A stretch of 64,000 bases of DNA, from the NCBI RefSeq assembly GCF_000425125.1, contig NZ_KE384306.1, forward strand, positions 1,085,415-1,149,414, read 5' to 3'. The notes below the pieces were generated by a model, which was not told the DNA's origin, did no database searches, and was given only the letters and a program-made list of their open reading frames with translations. Positions 52,212-61,114 of the stretch are shown here, piece by piece (the first letter of the stretch is position 1; every line of letters begins with the position of its first letter). The stretch is from Paenibacillus taiwanensis DSM 18679. GTDB taxonomy: Bacteria; Bacillota; Bacilli; Paenibacillales; Paenibacillaceae. Made by a program: the position numbers and the translations under genes.

Positions 52212-53300
52212 ATGATTACCATCAGTTTGTGTATGATTGTTAAGAATGAAGAAGAAGGCTTAGCCAGATGTTTATCATCTGTGAAAGAAATAGCAGACGA
52301 AATTGTAATTGTGGACACAGGCTCCACGGACCGTACAAAGGAGATTGCGGCACAATTCACCGACCGAATTTTTGATTTCACGTGGATTAATGATTTTTCA
52401 GCCGCGCGTAATTATTCTTTTAGTAAGGCGACCAAAAAATATATATTGTGGTTGGACGCAGACGACATCATCCAAGAGAAGGACTGGCTGTTGTTTATGA
52501 AACTGAAAAAAAAGCTGAGTCAGGATGTTGATAGTGTGACGATGGATTATTATCTGGCTCACGACGAGTCCGGGAACGTCACCTCTAGCCTGCGGCGCAA
52601 CCGCTTGGTTCGTCGGGATCGTAACTTTCAATGGATTGGGCCCGTTCATGAATATTTAGATGTCTGGGGCAACATTCAAAACAGTGAAGTGGGCATCACT
52701 CATAGTAAAAATAAAGTTTTTACGGATCGTAACTTGCAAATTTATTTAAAGAGAGAGCAGGACGGTGAAGAATTTTCTCCAAGAGATTTATATTACTTTG
52801 GCAATGAGCTCCGCGACCATGCTCAGTATAGAAAGGCTATTTTTTATTACGATAAGTTCCTGAAGGGCAAACAAGGCTGGATTGAAGATAATATTCAGGC
52901 TTGGATGAAGATGGGCGACTGCTTCGGAAAGCTCGGCAACAAAGAGAAAGCTATTGAATCGATCTGCCGGACACTTGTCTATGATATACCTCGCGCGGAA
53001 TTTTGCTATGCCTTCGGTTCTCATTTCTTAGAGGAGAAGCAGTATGAGACTGCGATATTTTGGTTTCATGCAGCTGTTGATATAGGACTTGATAAGAATA
53101 ATATGTCATTGGTTAACCAATCCCACTCTACGTGGCTGCCACATTTACAATTATGTCTGTGTTACGATCGTTTAGGTCAATTCGAGAAAGCTCATGAGCA
53201 TAATGAAAAAGCACTGGCCTATAATCCTAGTCATCCAAGTATGCTTTTTAATAAAGATTACTTTCAAAAGCTCTTTGCGGATCGCGCCGCGAAACCATAA
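52212..53300 (+). CDS. Family-2 glycosyltransferase with C-terminal TPR-like repeats
   Basis: A 362-residue protein. The GT-A domain (ISLCMIVKNEEEGLARCLSSV, then EIVIVDTGSTDRTKEIA, DFSAARNYS, YILWLDADD as the DxD site, GPVHEYLD) spans about residues 1-200. Helical TPR-like repeats follow (YRKAIFYYDKFLKGKQGW, then KMGDCFGKLGNKEKAIESI and FEKAHEHNEKALAYNPSHP). This is the SunS/TPR-GT2 type widespread in Bacillales, often glycosylating peptides or surface molecules. Confidence 0.9.
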   Translation: MITISLCMIVKNEEEGLARCLSSVKEIADEIVIVDTGSTDRTKEIAAQFTDRIFDFTWINDFSAARNYSFSKATKKYILWLDADDIIQEKDWLLFMKLKKKLSQDVDSVTMDYYLAHDESGNVTSSLRRNRLVRRDRNFQWIGPVHEYLDVWGNIQNSEVGITHSKNKVFTDRNLQIYLKREQDGEEFSPRDLYYFGNELRDHAQYRKAIFYYDKFLKGKQGWIEDNIQAWMKMGDCFGKLGNKEKAIESICRTLVYDIPRAEFCYAFGSHFLEEKQYETAIFWFHAAVDIGLDKNNMSLVNQSHSTWLPHLQLCLCYDRLGQFEKAHEHNEKALAYNPSHPSMLFNKDYFQKLFADRAAKP

Positions 53301-53856
53301 CAAGCACGGTACCACTTATTCAAATTAGAAGACTATCAATCTATAGCTACCTATAATCGGGTAATCTCGGTGGAATTGTTATTAAGTTCCAAGTGGTCAA
53401 GCCCCATTAAGTGGACATTGAAAAAACATCTAAGCTGCAAGCTGTCATCTGGACTGCCCCCTAACGTGTGACAAATCAAAACGCCTTCAAGAGAATGCTT
53501 TCATGTCGTAAGATGTGAAGGACAATTGGAGGTGTTTGTTTTTTCGATGTGCCCATCAGGGAAGCACGATATGTACCGGAAACATCCTGAAATTATTTAC
53601 ACTCATTTAACGGATGAAGAGATGAGAAACACAGTTAATAATATGGATAGGTATAAATAGTGTTAAAGGCTGGCCCTGTGACAAATGCTGTGACTTAAGC
53701 CACTTATAAAGTCATGAGAACAGAGTTCATCAACCAAATAGTATCCTCCAGCAGAAATATTCCGCCCCATATTGTCAACATTAATTACCTATCGGTTAAA
53801 AGCTATTACACTACAATCCATCACCGAAAAATTTGACTTATCGTAGCTCCTTCTCT
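53301..53856. other. Intergenic stretch with recombinase remnant
   Basis: No intact gene. It contains the tyrosine-recombinase tail at 53571-53660 and the MarR promoter region at the right end. Confidence 0.5.
53571..53660 (+). pseudogene. Tail of a tyrosine recombinase
   Basis: A 29-codon open fragment, MYRKHPEIIYTHLTDEEMRN then TVNNMDRYK, matches the very C-terminus of phage-type integrases, where a Tyr precedes THLTDEE. No upstream catalytic domain remains. It marks an old mobile element next to the glycan genes. Confidence 0.45.
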
Positions 53857-53880
53857 AATATGTTAGATAACTAACATATT
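53857..53880 (+). promoter_or_regulatory. MarR operator 1
   Basis: AATATGTTAG-ATAA-CTAACATATT is a perfect 10-bp inverted repeat ending 15 bases before the MarR GTG start. Confidence 0.75.
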
Positions 53881-53895
53881 CCAGAGGGTGAGTTC

Positions 53896-54333
53896 GTGAA
53901 CTTATATGAACAAGTTAAGCTAATTAATGAAGCTGATTATGCCATTAACCGCTTGATTTTTAAATACTATGAACCATATTTAGCTAGCTCTATCACCACT
54001 CAGCAAGCCGTGTTGCTGGATATTGTATACTCAGCCAACAAAATAACGGTAGGTGAGATTGCTATAGAAATGAACATTAGTTCTAGTGCAGTAAGCCAGC
54101 TTATTGCGAAGATGGAGAAGAACCAGTTTATTCATCGTGCTATCAATCCTGATAATCGCCGCGAAGTTTTTATTATGTTAGGAACTAAAGGTGTGGAGTA
54201 CTTTGAGAAGCAAGAATATGTCGAGCGTTTAGTGGCCGATCGTTTATATTCTAAACTAACTGTTACTGAACGTAATGAGTTAGAAAGAATTACGAATAAA
54301 TTGAAACAAATTGCTGCTGAAGAGTTCATTTGA
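53896..54333 (+). CDS. MarR-family transcriptional regulator
   Basis: A 145-residue winged-helix dimeric regulator: ITTQQAVLLDIVYSANKITVGEIAIEMNISSSAVSQLIAKMEKNQFI with wing INPDNRREVFIML. Start GTG 53896 after GAGGGTGAG. Two copies of one palindrome, before this gene and before the serine hydrolase at 54385, indicate autoregulation and joint control. No Cys, so probably a ligand sensor; the ligand is unknown. Confidence 0.85.
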   Translation: MNLYEQVKLINEADYAINRLIFKYYEPYLASSITTQQAVLLDIVYSANKITVGEIAIEMNISSSAVSQLIAKMEKNQFIHRAINPDNRREVFIMLGTKGVEYFEKQEYVERLVADRLYSKLTVTERNELERITNKLKQIAAEEFI

Positions 54334-54346
54334 GTTCTTCACACCA

Positions 54347-54370
54347 AATATGTTAGATAGCTAATATATT
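54347..54370 (+). promoter_or_regulatory. MarR operator 2
   Basis: AATATGTTAG-ATAG-CTAATATATT repeats operator 1 with one mismatch in the right arm and lies 14 bases before the serine hydrolase start. Confidence 0.7.
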
Positions 54371-54384
54371 TAGGAGGCTTACTT

Positions 54385-55656
54385 ATGTTCAACACTATTT
54401 ATTCTACACTTGAAAAAATCCAGTTCAATGGTGCAGTTTATGTCGAAAGGAGCAATAACCAAATTGTAGAGGTGACAATAGGCTCTGCAGATATGAAAAA
54501 TTTAGTTCCGATTACGGGGGAGACACTATTTAACATTGCTTCCTTAAGCAAAATGTACACAGCCGTGATGATACTTCAATTAATAGAGAAAAAGGTGATT
54601 CATTTTAACGATAACCTAACAAAATGGTTTAATACAAGTACCTTTCAAGATGTAACGATTGAAGAGTTATTGACGCATACATCCGGTATCCCAGAATATA
54701 TAGATAATTCTTCAGTTGAAACTATTGAAGATATTTTGCATAACAAGGACCCTTATTTCCTACCAGGTAGCGGTTGGTTTTATACAAATACAAATTATGT
54801 CTTGCTCGCTAAAATTATCGAACAGGCAAGTCAACTATCTTATGAGGATTATTTACAAAGAATGATAGCCCAACCTCTTCAACTTATAAACACTACAACG
54901 AAGCCAAAATCTAAGCCAACTGCTGTCGCTAAGCTATTTGATTTTATAAATAAGAAATATATCCATGTAATAGACGATCCCATTTTTAAAGATATCGATA
55001 AGAAGCACGATTTTTATGGTGACGGGGGCATTTATGCCACAGCTCAAGATATAGCCCGATTTGTAAAAGGGTTTCTTCAAGGTAAATTAGTATCACTTGA
55101 ATTGGTGAATCGCGCCCTTACTCCTTCACCGTTACATAGCTCTTATGGTTGTGGGTTTATCATTCAAGACGGGTCTATTGGTCACTCTGGTGGTTGGCCG
55201 GGCAATTCGTCGCATTGCTTATGTTCTTTGACAAGCGAAGCGGTAACGGTATTATTAACGAATGAAGAGGTAAGCCCTTTTTATGAGCAGCAGATATTAG
55301 AATTCTTAAACCAACCCAATGATAGTAATGAACCTGATGCACCAAAGCATCCTAGTATCATGAATTTCGATAGTGCTGATAACATCGTAGGTGACTATCA
55401 ACTCGCTGATGAATATCAAACATCCTTCATAATTAAAGAGGGGATAAACTCCCATATTATATCGTTCCATGACCAACATGATACCCAGTTATTTAAAGTT
55501 GAACCTAATCTGTATTGGATTAGAAACACGATGAGTTATATTCATATTTCTGAAGGAATCTTTATTGATGAAGGTGTGGAAATACCGTTTTATAAACAAA
55601 AGACATCTATGAAGGGAAATCTAAATCACCCAGACAACCATGGAAGCCCTAACTAA
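54385..55656 (+). CDS. Serine hydrolase, beta-lactamase/PBP-like family
   Basis: A 423-residue protein with the nucleophile motif SLSK (FNIASLSKMYTAVM), the second motif YTNTN (YxN) and a third-motif equivalent GHSGGWPGN. There is no signal peptide, so it may be cytoplasmic, acting on small esters or amides. The C-terminal 120 residues form an extra beta-rich domain as in some esterase-type members. TTTAGGAGG precedes ATG 54385. Regulated with the MarR gene through a shared operator. Confidence 0.88.
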   Translation: MFNTIYSTLEKIQFNGAVYVERSNNQIVEVTIGSADMKNLVPITGETLFNIASLSKMYTAVMILQLIEKKVIHFNDNLTKWFNTSTFQDVTIEELLTHTSGIPEYIDNSSVETIEDILHNKDPYFLPGSGWFYTNTNYVLLAKIIEQASQLSYEDYLQRMIAQPLQLINTTTKPKSKPTAVAKLFDFINKKYIHVIDDPIFKDIDKKHDFYGDGGIYATAQDIARFVKGFLQGKLVSLELVNRALTPSPLHSSYGCGFIIQDGSIGHSGGWPGNSSHCLCSLTSEAVTVLLTNEEVSPFYEQQILEFLNQPNDSNEPDAPKHPSIMNFDSADNIVGDYQLADEYQTSFIIKEGINSHIISFHDQHDTQLFKVEPNLYWIRNTMSYIHISEGIFIDEGVEIPFYKQKTSMKGNLNHPDNHGSPN

Positions 55657-56079
55657 TGCGCCATTGATCATATAAGTATTCTGGAATCATACAGGATGAT
55701 GTGAACGTGTTCTCAAAGGGATTCTAAAAGCGTCTACTACATTGCAGGAAGAAGATCAAGTAACGAATCTATCTGTTCTAAAAGAGATAGCGAATATGAA
55801 CCAGCTAACGATATCAGTGCTGCGATCTACCATAAAGCAAAAAAAACGATTATTCGAATGCTGGAAAGACAATGCTCAAATCGACATAAAACAAGTCAAA
55901 ATGAAGTTCGTTTTATTGGGCTGAGCCTCACTCAAGAAGCGATAATGCCCCTATCTGCGATCGAACAAATAGAAGTGGAGGAAGACCACGTACTACAGCA
56001 GGATACGTTATTAAATGAGGAAGCTCTAGTTGATGTCGTACTTGAGAAAAAGGAAAATGACAATGTATCTATAATTCCC

Positions 56080-56200
56080 GCTTATGATAGCGCCGTTAGT
56101 GTAATTGGTATGAGTACTCACAGAATACCGTTGTCAAAAGTGCCAATGACGGTAACGGGGCGGACATTCAGATTAGGGTTTACCAAGTATTTGTAGTGCC
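56080..56200 (-). pseudogene. Fragment of a second collagen/beta-helix protein
   Basis: The minus strand reads [21 protein letters not shown], then a stop, then HTNY-like DNA. This matches [21 protein letters not shown] in the intact gene at 4794-5879. The DNA match extends about 110 bases. Nothing else of the paralogue is obvious nearby. Confidence 0.75.
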
Positions 56201-56341
56201 GTGCGCTGATCGCCTTGCGCTCTGTAAAGTCATGAAACAAGTTGCTTACAAAAGAGAAAAGAAATTAAGTAAAGCAAGAAGCTCCCAATGTTGTTAAACT
56301 CCCTTGGATCGAGTTAGTAGAACAAGAACTAAATATAAACG

Positions 56342-56375
56342 ACGAAGGAGTTGCCGCAGCAGCTCCTTCGTTTTG
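56342..56375. terminator. Hairpin, probably a leftover terminator
   Basis: ACGAAGGAG and CTCCTTCGT pair around TTGCCGCAGCAG and are followed by TTTTG. It resembles the stem at 39227-39252 that follows a collagen-like gene remnant. Confidence 0.55.
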
Positions 56376-56676
56376 TACTTGATCGTATGATGAAATGCTT
56401 GCAGTCAGTATTCGAGAGAAAGTGTGCCTTTCGATCTGAAGCCTTACTCCGCTAGCGTGGCAGTTTTGCATGGGACGGATGTATTTGAGTACAAATTGTT
56501 TTGGGCTATTCCTGGTTATGAGCCACCAAAGACGCGGTTCAGACGATAGTCATTGGTAAAACACGATCTTGAACATAGTACAAAAGCGCACTGTTGCATA
56601 TCGCAGACAATGTTTTTTTGTTATTTATTGTTATTGTAACTGCTCTTTGAAACTAACCCACCATTGTAAAAAAATC

Positions 56677-57315
56677 CTAGTCATGACTATTGAATTTATA
56701 TTCAAATTCAGGTCCCGTTTGTGCAAAATAACCACTTCGCACTTGCCCTGCCCAGTTTTGTAAGGCTTCCTTCCACGGAACGCTATTAAAAAATTGTTCA
56801 ACGGTTACCGTATTAGAGAACCACACGATTGGCGTAAATGGTGCAGTTTGACCTGACCAAATCCCGCCTGCTCTATCCAGCATAGCTCTCTCTGCAACGA
56901 GAAACAGAGGAAGGCCATATTGATAGCCCATTGCTGGTTCAATCTGTAAAAATGGCGAATATGGTTCACCTTGAGGACTTGTAGGACCAGTGGGCACCAA
57001 AAGAGCAGCTACCAATCCATAGCTTGAGTTAACCATAGTACGAATATTTTCTAATGTTGTATCAGGATACTCGTCAGTATTAGGCAATGTTCTAGGGAAA
57101 AGGAGAACTTTTTTAATTTCATTAAACATTCGAACAATAAATCGTTGCCTTGTAGTATCTAGTGAAAAAAGGTTTTGGTGGCTGAAAAACACTGGAATTC
57201 TAAAAAGGGCAGAAGCAGCCTCAGTCAAATCTTGCAGATCTTTTTCATGCTGTTCCCTTTCTTCATGACTTAATATTTCATTTGACTGTTCTTCATATCC
57301 ATCCTTCTTATTCAT
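56677..57315 (-). CDS. Orphan TIR / deoxyribosyltransferase-like protein
   Basis: A 212-residue protein; AGGAGGTGATG precedes ATG 57315. An acidic, helical N-terminus (EEREQHEKDLQDLTEAA) leads to a compact alpha/beta domain: IPVFFSHQNLFSLDTTRQRF, then SSYGLVAALLVP and the block SPFLQIEPAMGYQYGLPLFLVAE. The last block, with Glu before an (A/G)xY and a following hydrophobic strand, resembles the catalytic region of nucleoside deoxyribosyltransferase and TIR-like folds. No conserved family was recalled. Monocistronic. Possible nucleotide-processing or defence role; low certainty. Confidence 0.6.
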   Translation of the reverse strand: MNKKDGYEEQSNEILSHEEREQHEKDLQDLTEAASALFRIPVFFSHQNLFSLDTTRQRFIVRMFNEIKKVLLFPRTLPNTDEYPDTTLENIRTMVNSSYGLVAALLVPTGPTSPQGEPYSPFLQIEPAMGYQYGLPLFLVAERAMLDRAGGIWSGQTAPFTPIVWFSNTVTVEQFFNSVPWKEALQNWAGQVRSGYFAQTGPEFEYKFNSHD

Positions 57316-57870
57316 GTTTCATCACCTCCTATTAAAGGTTATTCAATAGATAGTAGAAGTGATTGGATAAATATATAGTTTATACCATAAATTTAAAGAA
57401 GTCTTTTTTATCGAAAAATCGGAGTCACAAGTGCAAGTGACCCGCGCCTCCTCCGGGCAACCCGTAATCGCAACCCCCAGCAGGATAAATGCGCAAGCCA
57501 AATACCGTTTATCCGGGAGACTGCATAGGGATTTGCTTCAGGAAAACCAATAAGCAGTGGGATATTAATAATTGAAGGTTTATGTTCTTGCAGAAGTCCA
57601 GGAAGAATCGTTGCCAATGGAATACGAAAATGCAAAATAATGCGGACAAGGTTTGGTATACCCGATGGGTCGTACGCAAGATAAGTCTTCACTTTCAAGC
57701 GGTCACCTCGAATCGAGGGCCCGAATCGAGCGGCATGGAAACCGGTATCTCTATTTTCCCTATTACCGTTTCTAATCCGAAAGAAGGAACGCCGATTAGT
57801 ATAGCCTTCTTGAATCGTACCACGCGAATTCGCATCTCAAAGTATAAATGAGCTTGAGATGACTGGCAGG
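57316..57870. other. Intergenic stretch with unassigned open segments
   Basis: Minus-strand segments read RFKKAILIGVPSFGLETVIG then stop, and LVRIILHFRIPLATILPGLL. They might be pieces of one decayed gene (about 57430-57850), but I recognise no family and no start. Confidence 0.35.
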
Positions 57871-57954
57871 CCACAAGCAATTAGATTGCAAGCTACTAAA
57901 CAAAATAATACTTACCGCACTGCTTTGTGGACAGGAAAACACCTTGTCCATTGA
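57871..57954 (+). pseudogene. Remnant of a second cupin gene
   Basis: The frame reads QATKQNNTYRTALWTGKHLVH, then stop, against AAKQNQTYRTALWTGKHFQVT in the intact cupin at 35161-35700. Only this middle block survives. Confidence 0.75.
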
Positions 57955-58090
57955 CTAAGGATCAAACAATCCGAAAAGCAGGCAGCTGAATAATTGTTGT
58001 TGGTAGCCTTGTTTGTTGGGTAATATTTATGCTGAATGAAACATTATCTTCATTAGGAGTTCTTACCTTGATATTTGTCCGTGTCTGTGA

Positions 58091-58106
58091 CTAATCATTA
58101 TCATTC
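58091..58106 (+). promoter_or_regulatory. Weak Fur-box-like sequence
   Basis: CTAATCATTATCATTC, about 140 bases upstream of the histidine phosphatase gene, reads GAATGATAATGATTAG on the complement, partly matching the Fur 7-1-7 consensus. A second GATTATCATT is near 58190. Consensus match only. Confidence 0.25.
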
Positions 58107-58244
58107 TTAATATTCAACTCTTTAAGATCTATGCGTATGATGATTCTGCATTCAGATAGGAAATGAACACTTGTGAAACTAATATTAACGATTATCATTG
58201 TGCACACTACGATAATAAAGATGTAATTGTGAGGAGTTACGAAT

Positions 58245-58880
58245 ATGAAGAAGATTTGGATAGTCATGTTTATGTTTTTATTTGCGTTCCAGATACAAGC
58301 GTTAGAGGTTTCAGCAAGCAGAGCAAAGTCTGATCCATTAAATTCAGCCACATTAAACTCACTACGTAATGGCGGATATGTACTCTATGTGAGGCATGGA
58401 GAAGCGAATAGAGGTGAAGATCAGCCACAAATCATATACGGAAATTGCGCTACTCAAAAAAATCTATCGGAGGAAGGCCGAAAACAATCGGCGTTATATG
58501 GTGAAGCTCTTCGAAGATTGAATATTCCAGTTCACTATCCGGTTACAACAAGCCCTTTTTGCCGTACAAGAGAAACAGCGGAATTGGCTTTTGGTAAACA
58601 AAATGTTCAAATTGACCCTTTCTGGTTTAAGGTTTATCACTTAAGCGGTAACGTAACACCTACGGAACAGACAAATACGTTAACAGAACTAACCTCAGAG
58701 CTAGAAAAGATCCCGGTATCCGGAACGAATACTGTAATTATCGCTCATAGCTTTCCTAAAGCTGTAGGGTTGGGGGAAATATCGTACCTAGGAACTGTTG
58801 TAGTGAGACCAAAAGGACCAAGAAACGGGTACGACATTATGGATCGATTTTCATTCGATGAGTTAATTAGCACGCCTTGA
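58245..58880 (+). CDS. Secreted histidine phosphatase family protein
   Basis: A 211-residue protein with a signal peptide (KKIWIVMFMFLFAFQIQALEVSAS) and the branch-2-like histidine phosphatase motif VLYVRHGEANRGED (catalytic RHG). Further motifs are NLSEEGRKQSALYGEAL, TTSPFCRTRETAELAF and the second His in VIIAHSFPKAVG. Extracytoplasmic phosphatase of unknown substrate. GTGAGGAG precedes ATG. Confidence 0.87.
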   Translation: MKKIWIVMFMFLFAFQIQALEVSASRAKSDPLNSATLNSLRNGGYVLYVRHGEANRGEDQPQIIYGNCATQKNLSEEGRKQSALYGEALRRLNIPVHYPVTTSPFCRTRETAELAFGKQNVQIDPFWFKVYHLSGNVTPTEQTNTLTELTSELEKIPVSGTNTVIIAHSFPKAVGLGEISYLGTVVVRPKGPRNGYDIMDRFSFDELISTP

Positions 58881-58991
58881 CAGACTGATATATAGGAAGA
58901 GGGGGGATTAATGTCAAACGTAACATATTCGTGTCACCAACAATAGTGTGGAACTAGAATAATCTAAGGACGTAGAGTGACAAGAAAGTGT

Positions 58992-59020
58992 ACCGATTCA
59001 TATCCTTTCGGTTTTTTAAT
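58992..59020 (+). terminator. Terminator after the histidine phosphatase gene
   Basis: ACCGA (58992-58996) and TCGGT (59008-59012) followed by TTTTTAATTTT; GTACCGAT/ATCGGTAC forms an outer stem over the same area. Confidence 0.5.
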
Positions 59021-59130
59021 TTTATCGGTACATATCGGAACGTCATTTTCCCCTAATGTTAGGAACCGATATGGGTAGATGCTCATATACTTTCCTATAA
59101 TCTATAAACTGACGTTGGGAGGAGAAAAAA

Positions 59131-59619
59131 TTGTATCAAGTGCCTTCTTTCTGGGGAAATCCATATCCATACTATATGCGGGTCGATTTTGTACCTATCT
59201 GGAGCACAGGATTTCCGAAAGCAGTACAAATGATAAAGGAAGCGGTACAAGGGGAGCGTAACGATGAGTTGTTCTACAATGAATTGATTAACCTGGCTCC
59301 CACAAAAGAGCAGGTGGCCATTATAGAAAGCATTCGTAACGATGAGCGCGGCCACAATAAAATGTTCAGAGAGATGTATCGAGCTTTGACGGGACAGGAA
59401 ATTGTAGGCATCAGTAGTGATCAATATGAGCGGGTGCAATCCTATATAGAGGGTCTACAGCGTGCCTTGATGGGGGAGTTGGGTGCGGTGGAACGATACC
59501 GCAACATCTGGTTTGGATTGCCTGATGGCATCTATAAAGATACGGTGTATGGTATCATATTGGATGAGCTAAAGCACGCTGCAAAATATAATTATTTGAT
59601 TACGTTGAATCTCAGGTAG
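59131..59619 (+). CDS. Ferritin-like domain protein (rubrerythrin/coat type)
   Basis: A 162-residue protein with a Tyr/Pro-rich head (YQVPSFWGNPYPYYMR) and a four-helix ferritin-like domain. Ligand-type motifs are ERNDELFYNELI, SIRNDERGHNKMF (ExxH), MGELGAVERYRN and DELKHAAKYNYL (ExxH). Such proteins occur in Paenibacillaceae spores, compare CotJC at 9371. TTG 59131 follows GGGAGGAG. Metal-dependent peroxide or iron handling is inferred. Confidence 0.8.
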   Translation: MYQVPSFWGNPYPYYMRVDFVPIWSTGFPKAVQMIKEAVQGERNDELFYNELINLAPTKEQVAIIESIRNDERGHNKMFREMYRALTGQEIVGISSDQYERVQSYIEGLQRALMGELGAVERYRNIWFGLPDGIYKDTVYGIILDELKHAAKYNYLITLNLR

Positions 59620-59641
59620 CTATTTATACTGAAGGTCAAGA

Positions 59642-60352
59642 CTATTCCACATCAACTGGATGCTGAATATTATCTTTATAATCATCCACATAAAGGTGAC
59701 CGTTGCTGCCTTTTACGGCGTAGAATACATCTTCTAACTTTTTGCCGCGTGCCTTCAGTTGGGACAGTATCCAGGATTCGGGAATATGGTTGGAGTTTAG
59801 AGTGTCATGCAAAAGCTGCCCGTCAATTACAAGCTCAATTGGGTACTGTGTGGCATTACCTGCATTCAACTGTAAGTCTTTTAATGTCACGGCTTGTAGT
59901 TCTTTTTTCTTTTGAACAGATAGTTTACCGTTAATCTCAAGGAGAGCGTACTCCACATCTTCTATATTAAAAATCTCTTTCTGGCGAAGCTGTTCGTTCA
60001 ATGAATCCATTGTCATATTATTTTTTTTCATATTATGTTCCAGAATTAACCCTCCTTCTATGAGAATGGTGGGTGTTCCTTCTGTCCACATTTTAAATTT
60101 TCTGAATTTCAAAAAAAGCTTAGATAAAATATAAGAAGTAAATGTAAAGACAGACAGGGCTATCAAAAGGTGGACAATTTCTATTTTTTCATTAAATGCA
60201 AAGTTGGCTGCTATAGCTCCCAATATGACTGCTGTTACGAATTCGTGAAAGTTCATGTTGGAGAGGGTTTGCTTTCCTAATGCTCTCGCAATTACCATTA
60301 GGAGAATGAATGCAGAAAAACTTCGAATCAGAATAATGAGATGGTCCTTCAT
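59642..60352 (-). CDS. DUF421/YetF-family membrane protein
   Basis: A 236-residue protein with three N-terminal helices (about residues 7-25, 35-52, 60-80) and a cytoplasmic YetF domain: GTPTILIEGGLILEHNMKKNNMTMDSLNEQLRQKEIFNIEDVEYALLEINGKLSV, characteristic of DUF421. Role in Bacillus spore or envelope biology is unclear. GGAGG precedes ATG 60352. A second member is at 62479-63189. Confidence 0.9.
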   Translation of the reverse strand: MKDHLIILIRSFSAFILLMVIARALGKQTLSNMNFHEFVTAVILGAIAANFAFNEKIEIVHLLIALSVFTFTSYILSKLFLKFRKFKMWTEGTPTILIEGGLILEHNMKKNNMTMDSLNEQLRQKEIFNIEDVEYALLEINGKLSVQKKKELQAVTLKDLQLNAGNATQYPIELVIDGQLLHDTLNSNHIPESWILSQLKARGKKLEDVFYAVKGSNGHLYVDDYKDNIQHPVDVE

Positions 60353-60434
60353 GCAAAAAGCCTCCGAGTTTCAAAATTGTATTTAAAGTGTAGGTTACCC
60401 ACCACATTTGAAAGATATACCAGCATAAGTTTGC

Positions 60435-60535
60435 TTTGGAACTGGCTGCTAAACGTAAATCACCGCAAATTAAGATTAGCGGTCATGAAGAGTGCATTGA
60501 TAGAGGCGCATAGTTTGAATCCAAGAGCGGTTTAA
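60435..60535 (+). pseudogene. Remnant of an arsC-like gene
   Basis: The end of the segment reads VMKSALIEAHSLNPRAV and then stops, against [20 protein letters not shown] in the intact ArsC (34594-35016). Upstream bases keep only weak similarity to the P-loop region. Confidence 0.55.
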
Positions 60536-60562
60536 GTGATTTTTTTACTGGAGATAACTTAT

Positions 60563-61027
60563 ATGAACGATAACAATGAAAAGAGTCATGTAGTTTTGAG
60601 TGATTTGTTGGAAGAGATCGTATCGGAACTTTCAGCTACTGCAGTCGGGAGGAAAGTTGCATAAACTTTGGAGTGGGATAACAGCGAGGTAGACGGAAAC
60701 CCGGATTTGTAGTACCGCGCCTTTTATAATGTTGTGGAAAATGGCATCCGATACAATAAGCCGAACAGGATGGTTGAGATCGAGGCTGCAAAGATTGGCG
60801 ATGGGAATGGTAGGATTCTCATAAAAGATACCGGAATCGGGATACCAAACGAGATGAAAAAGCATATTTTTGAGCCGTTATATCGTGTGGCCAAATCCCG
60901 ATCCAGAGCAGCAGGAGGAGCGGGCCTAGGGCTATGCCTAGGAACTGCAAAAAATTCTCTTCCGGCGCTGCATCCTTGGACAGAACAAGAGCAGGTCATT
61001 ATTTCGATAACCTGCTCTTGTTCTTGA
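60563..61027 (+). pseudogene. Decayed sensor histidine kinase (ATPase domain)
   Basis: One frame carries DLLEEIVSELSATAVGRKVA, a TAA, TLEWDNSEVDGNPDL, a TAG, then YRAFYNVVENGIRYNKPN (N box), IKDTGIGIPNEMKKHIFEP (G1/F boxes) and AAGGAGLGL (G2), after which the sequence diverges into unrelated codons. This is the HATPase domain of a cell-envelope-type histidine kinase with two in-frame stops and a lost C-terminus. Confidence 0.8.
60986..61024 (+). terminator. Terminator before the multicopper oxidase
   Basis: CAAGAGCAGGT (60986-60996) and ACCTGCTCTTG (61010-61020) pair perfectly around a 13-base loop, followed by TTCTTG. Confidence 0.65.
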
Positions 61028-61114
61028 TTATTGTCCTGCGCCTTAATTTAATAAAATTGTGTCTTAATCCAGGCCTTATTTCGAATACATATCAATGAAA
61101 GGAGGGGATATGAT

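Larger units (their letters stand above)
55657..56676. other. Gene-poor stretch with decayed coding fragments
   Basis: Several short open segments with coding-like composition but no start or full domain. On plus at 55980-56085 an acidic segment reads LSAIEQIEVEEDHVLQQDTL; at 56265-56375 another reads QEAPNVVKLPWIELVEQEL; and near 56435-56550 another reads DLKPYSASVAVLHGTDVFEY. I cannot assign them. The only recognised remnant is the beta-helix fragment at 56080-56200. Confidence 0.4.
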
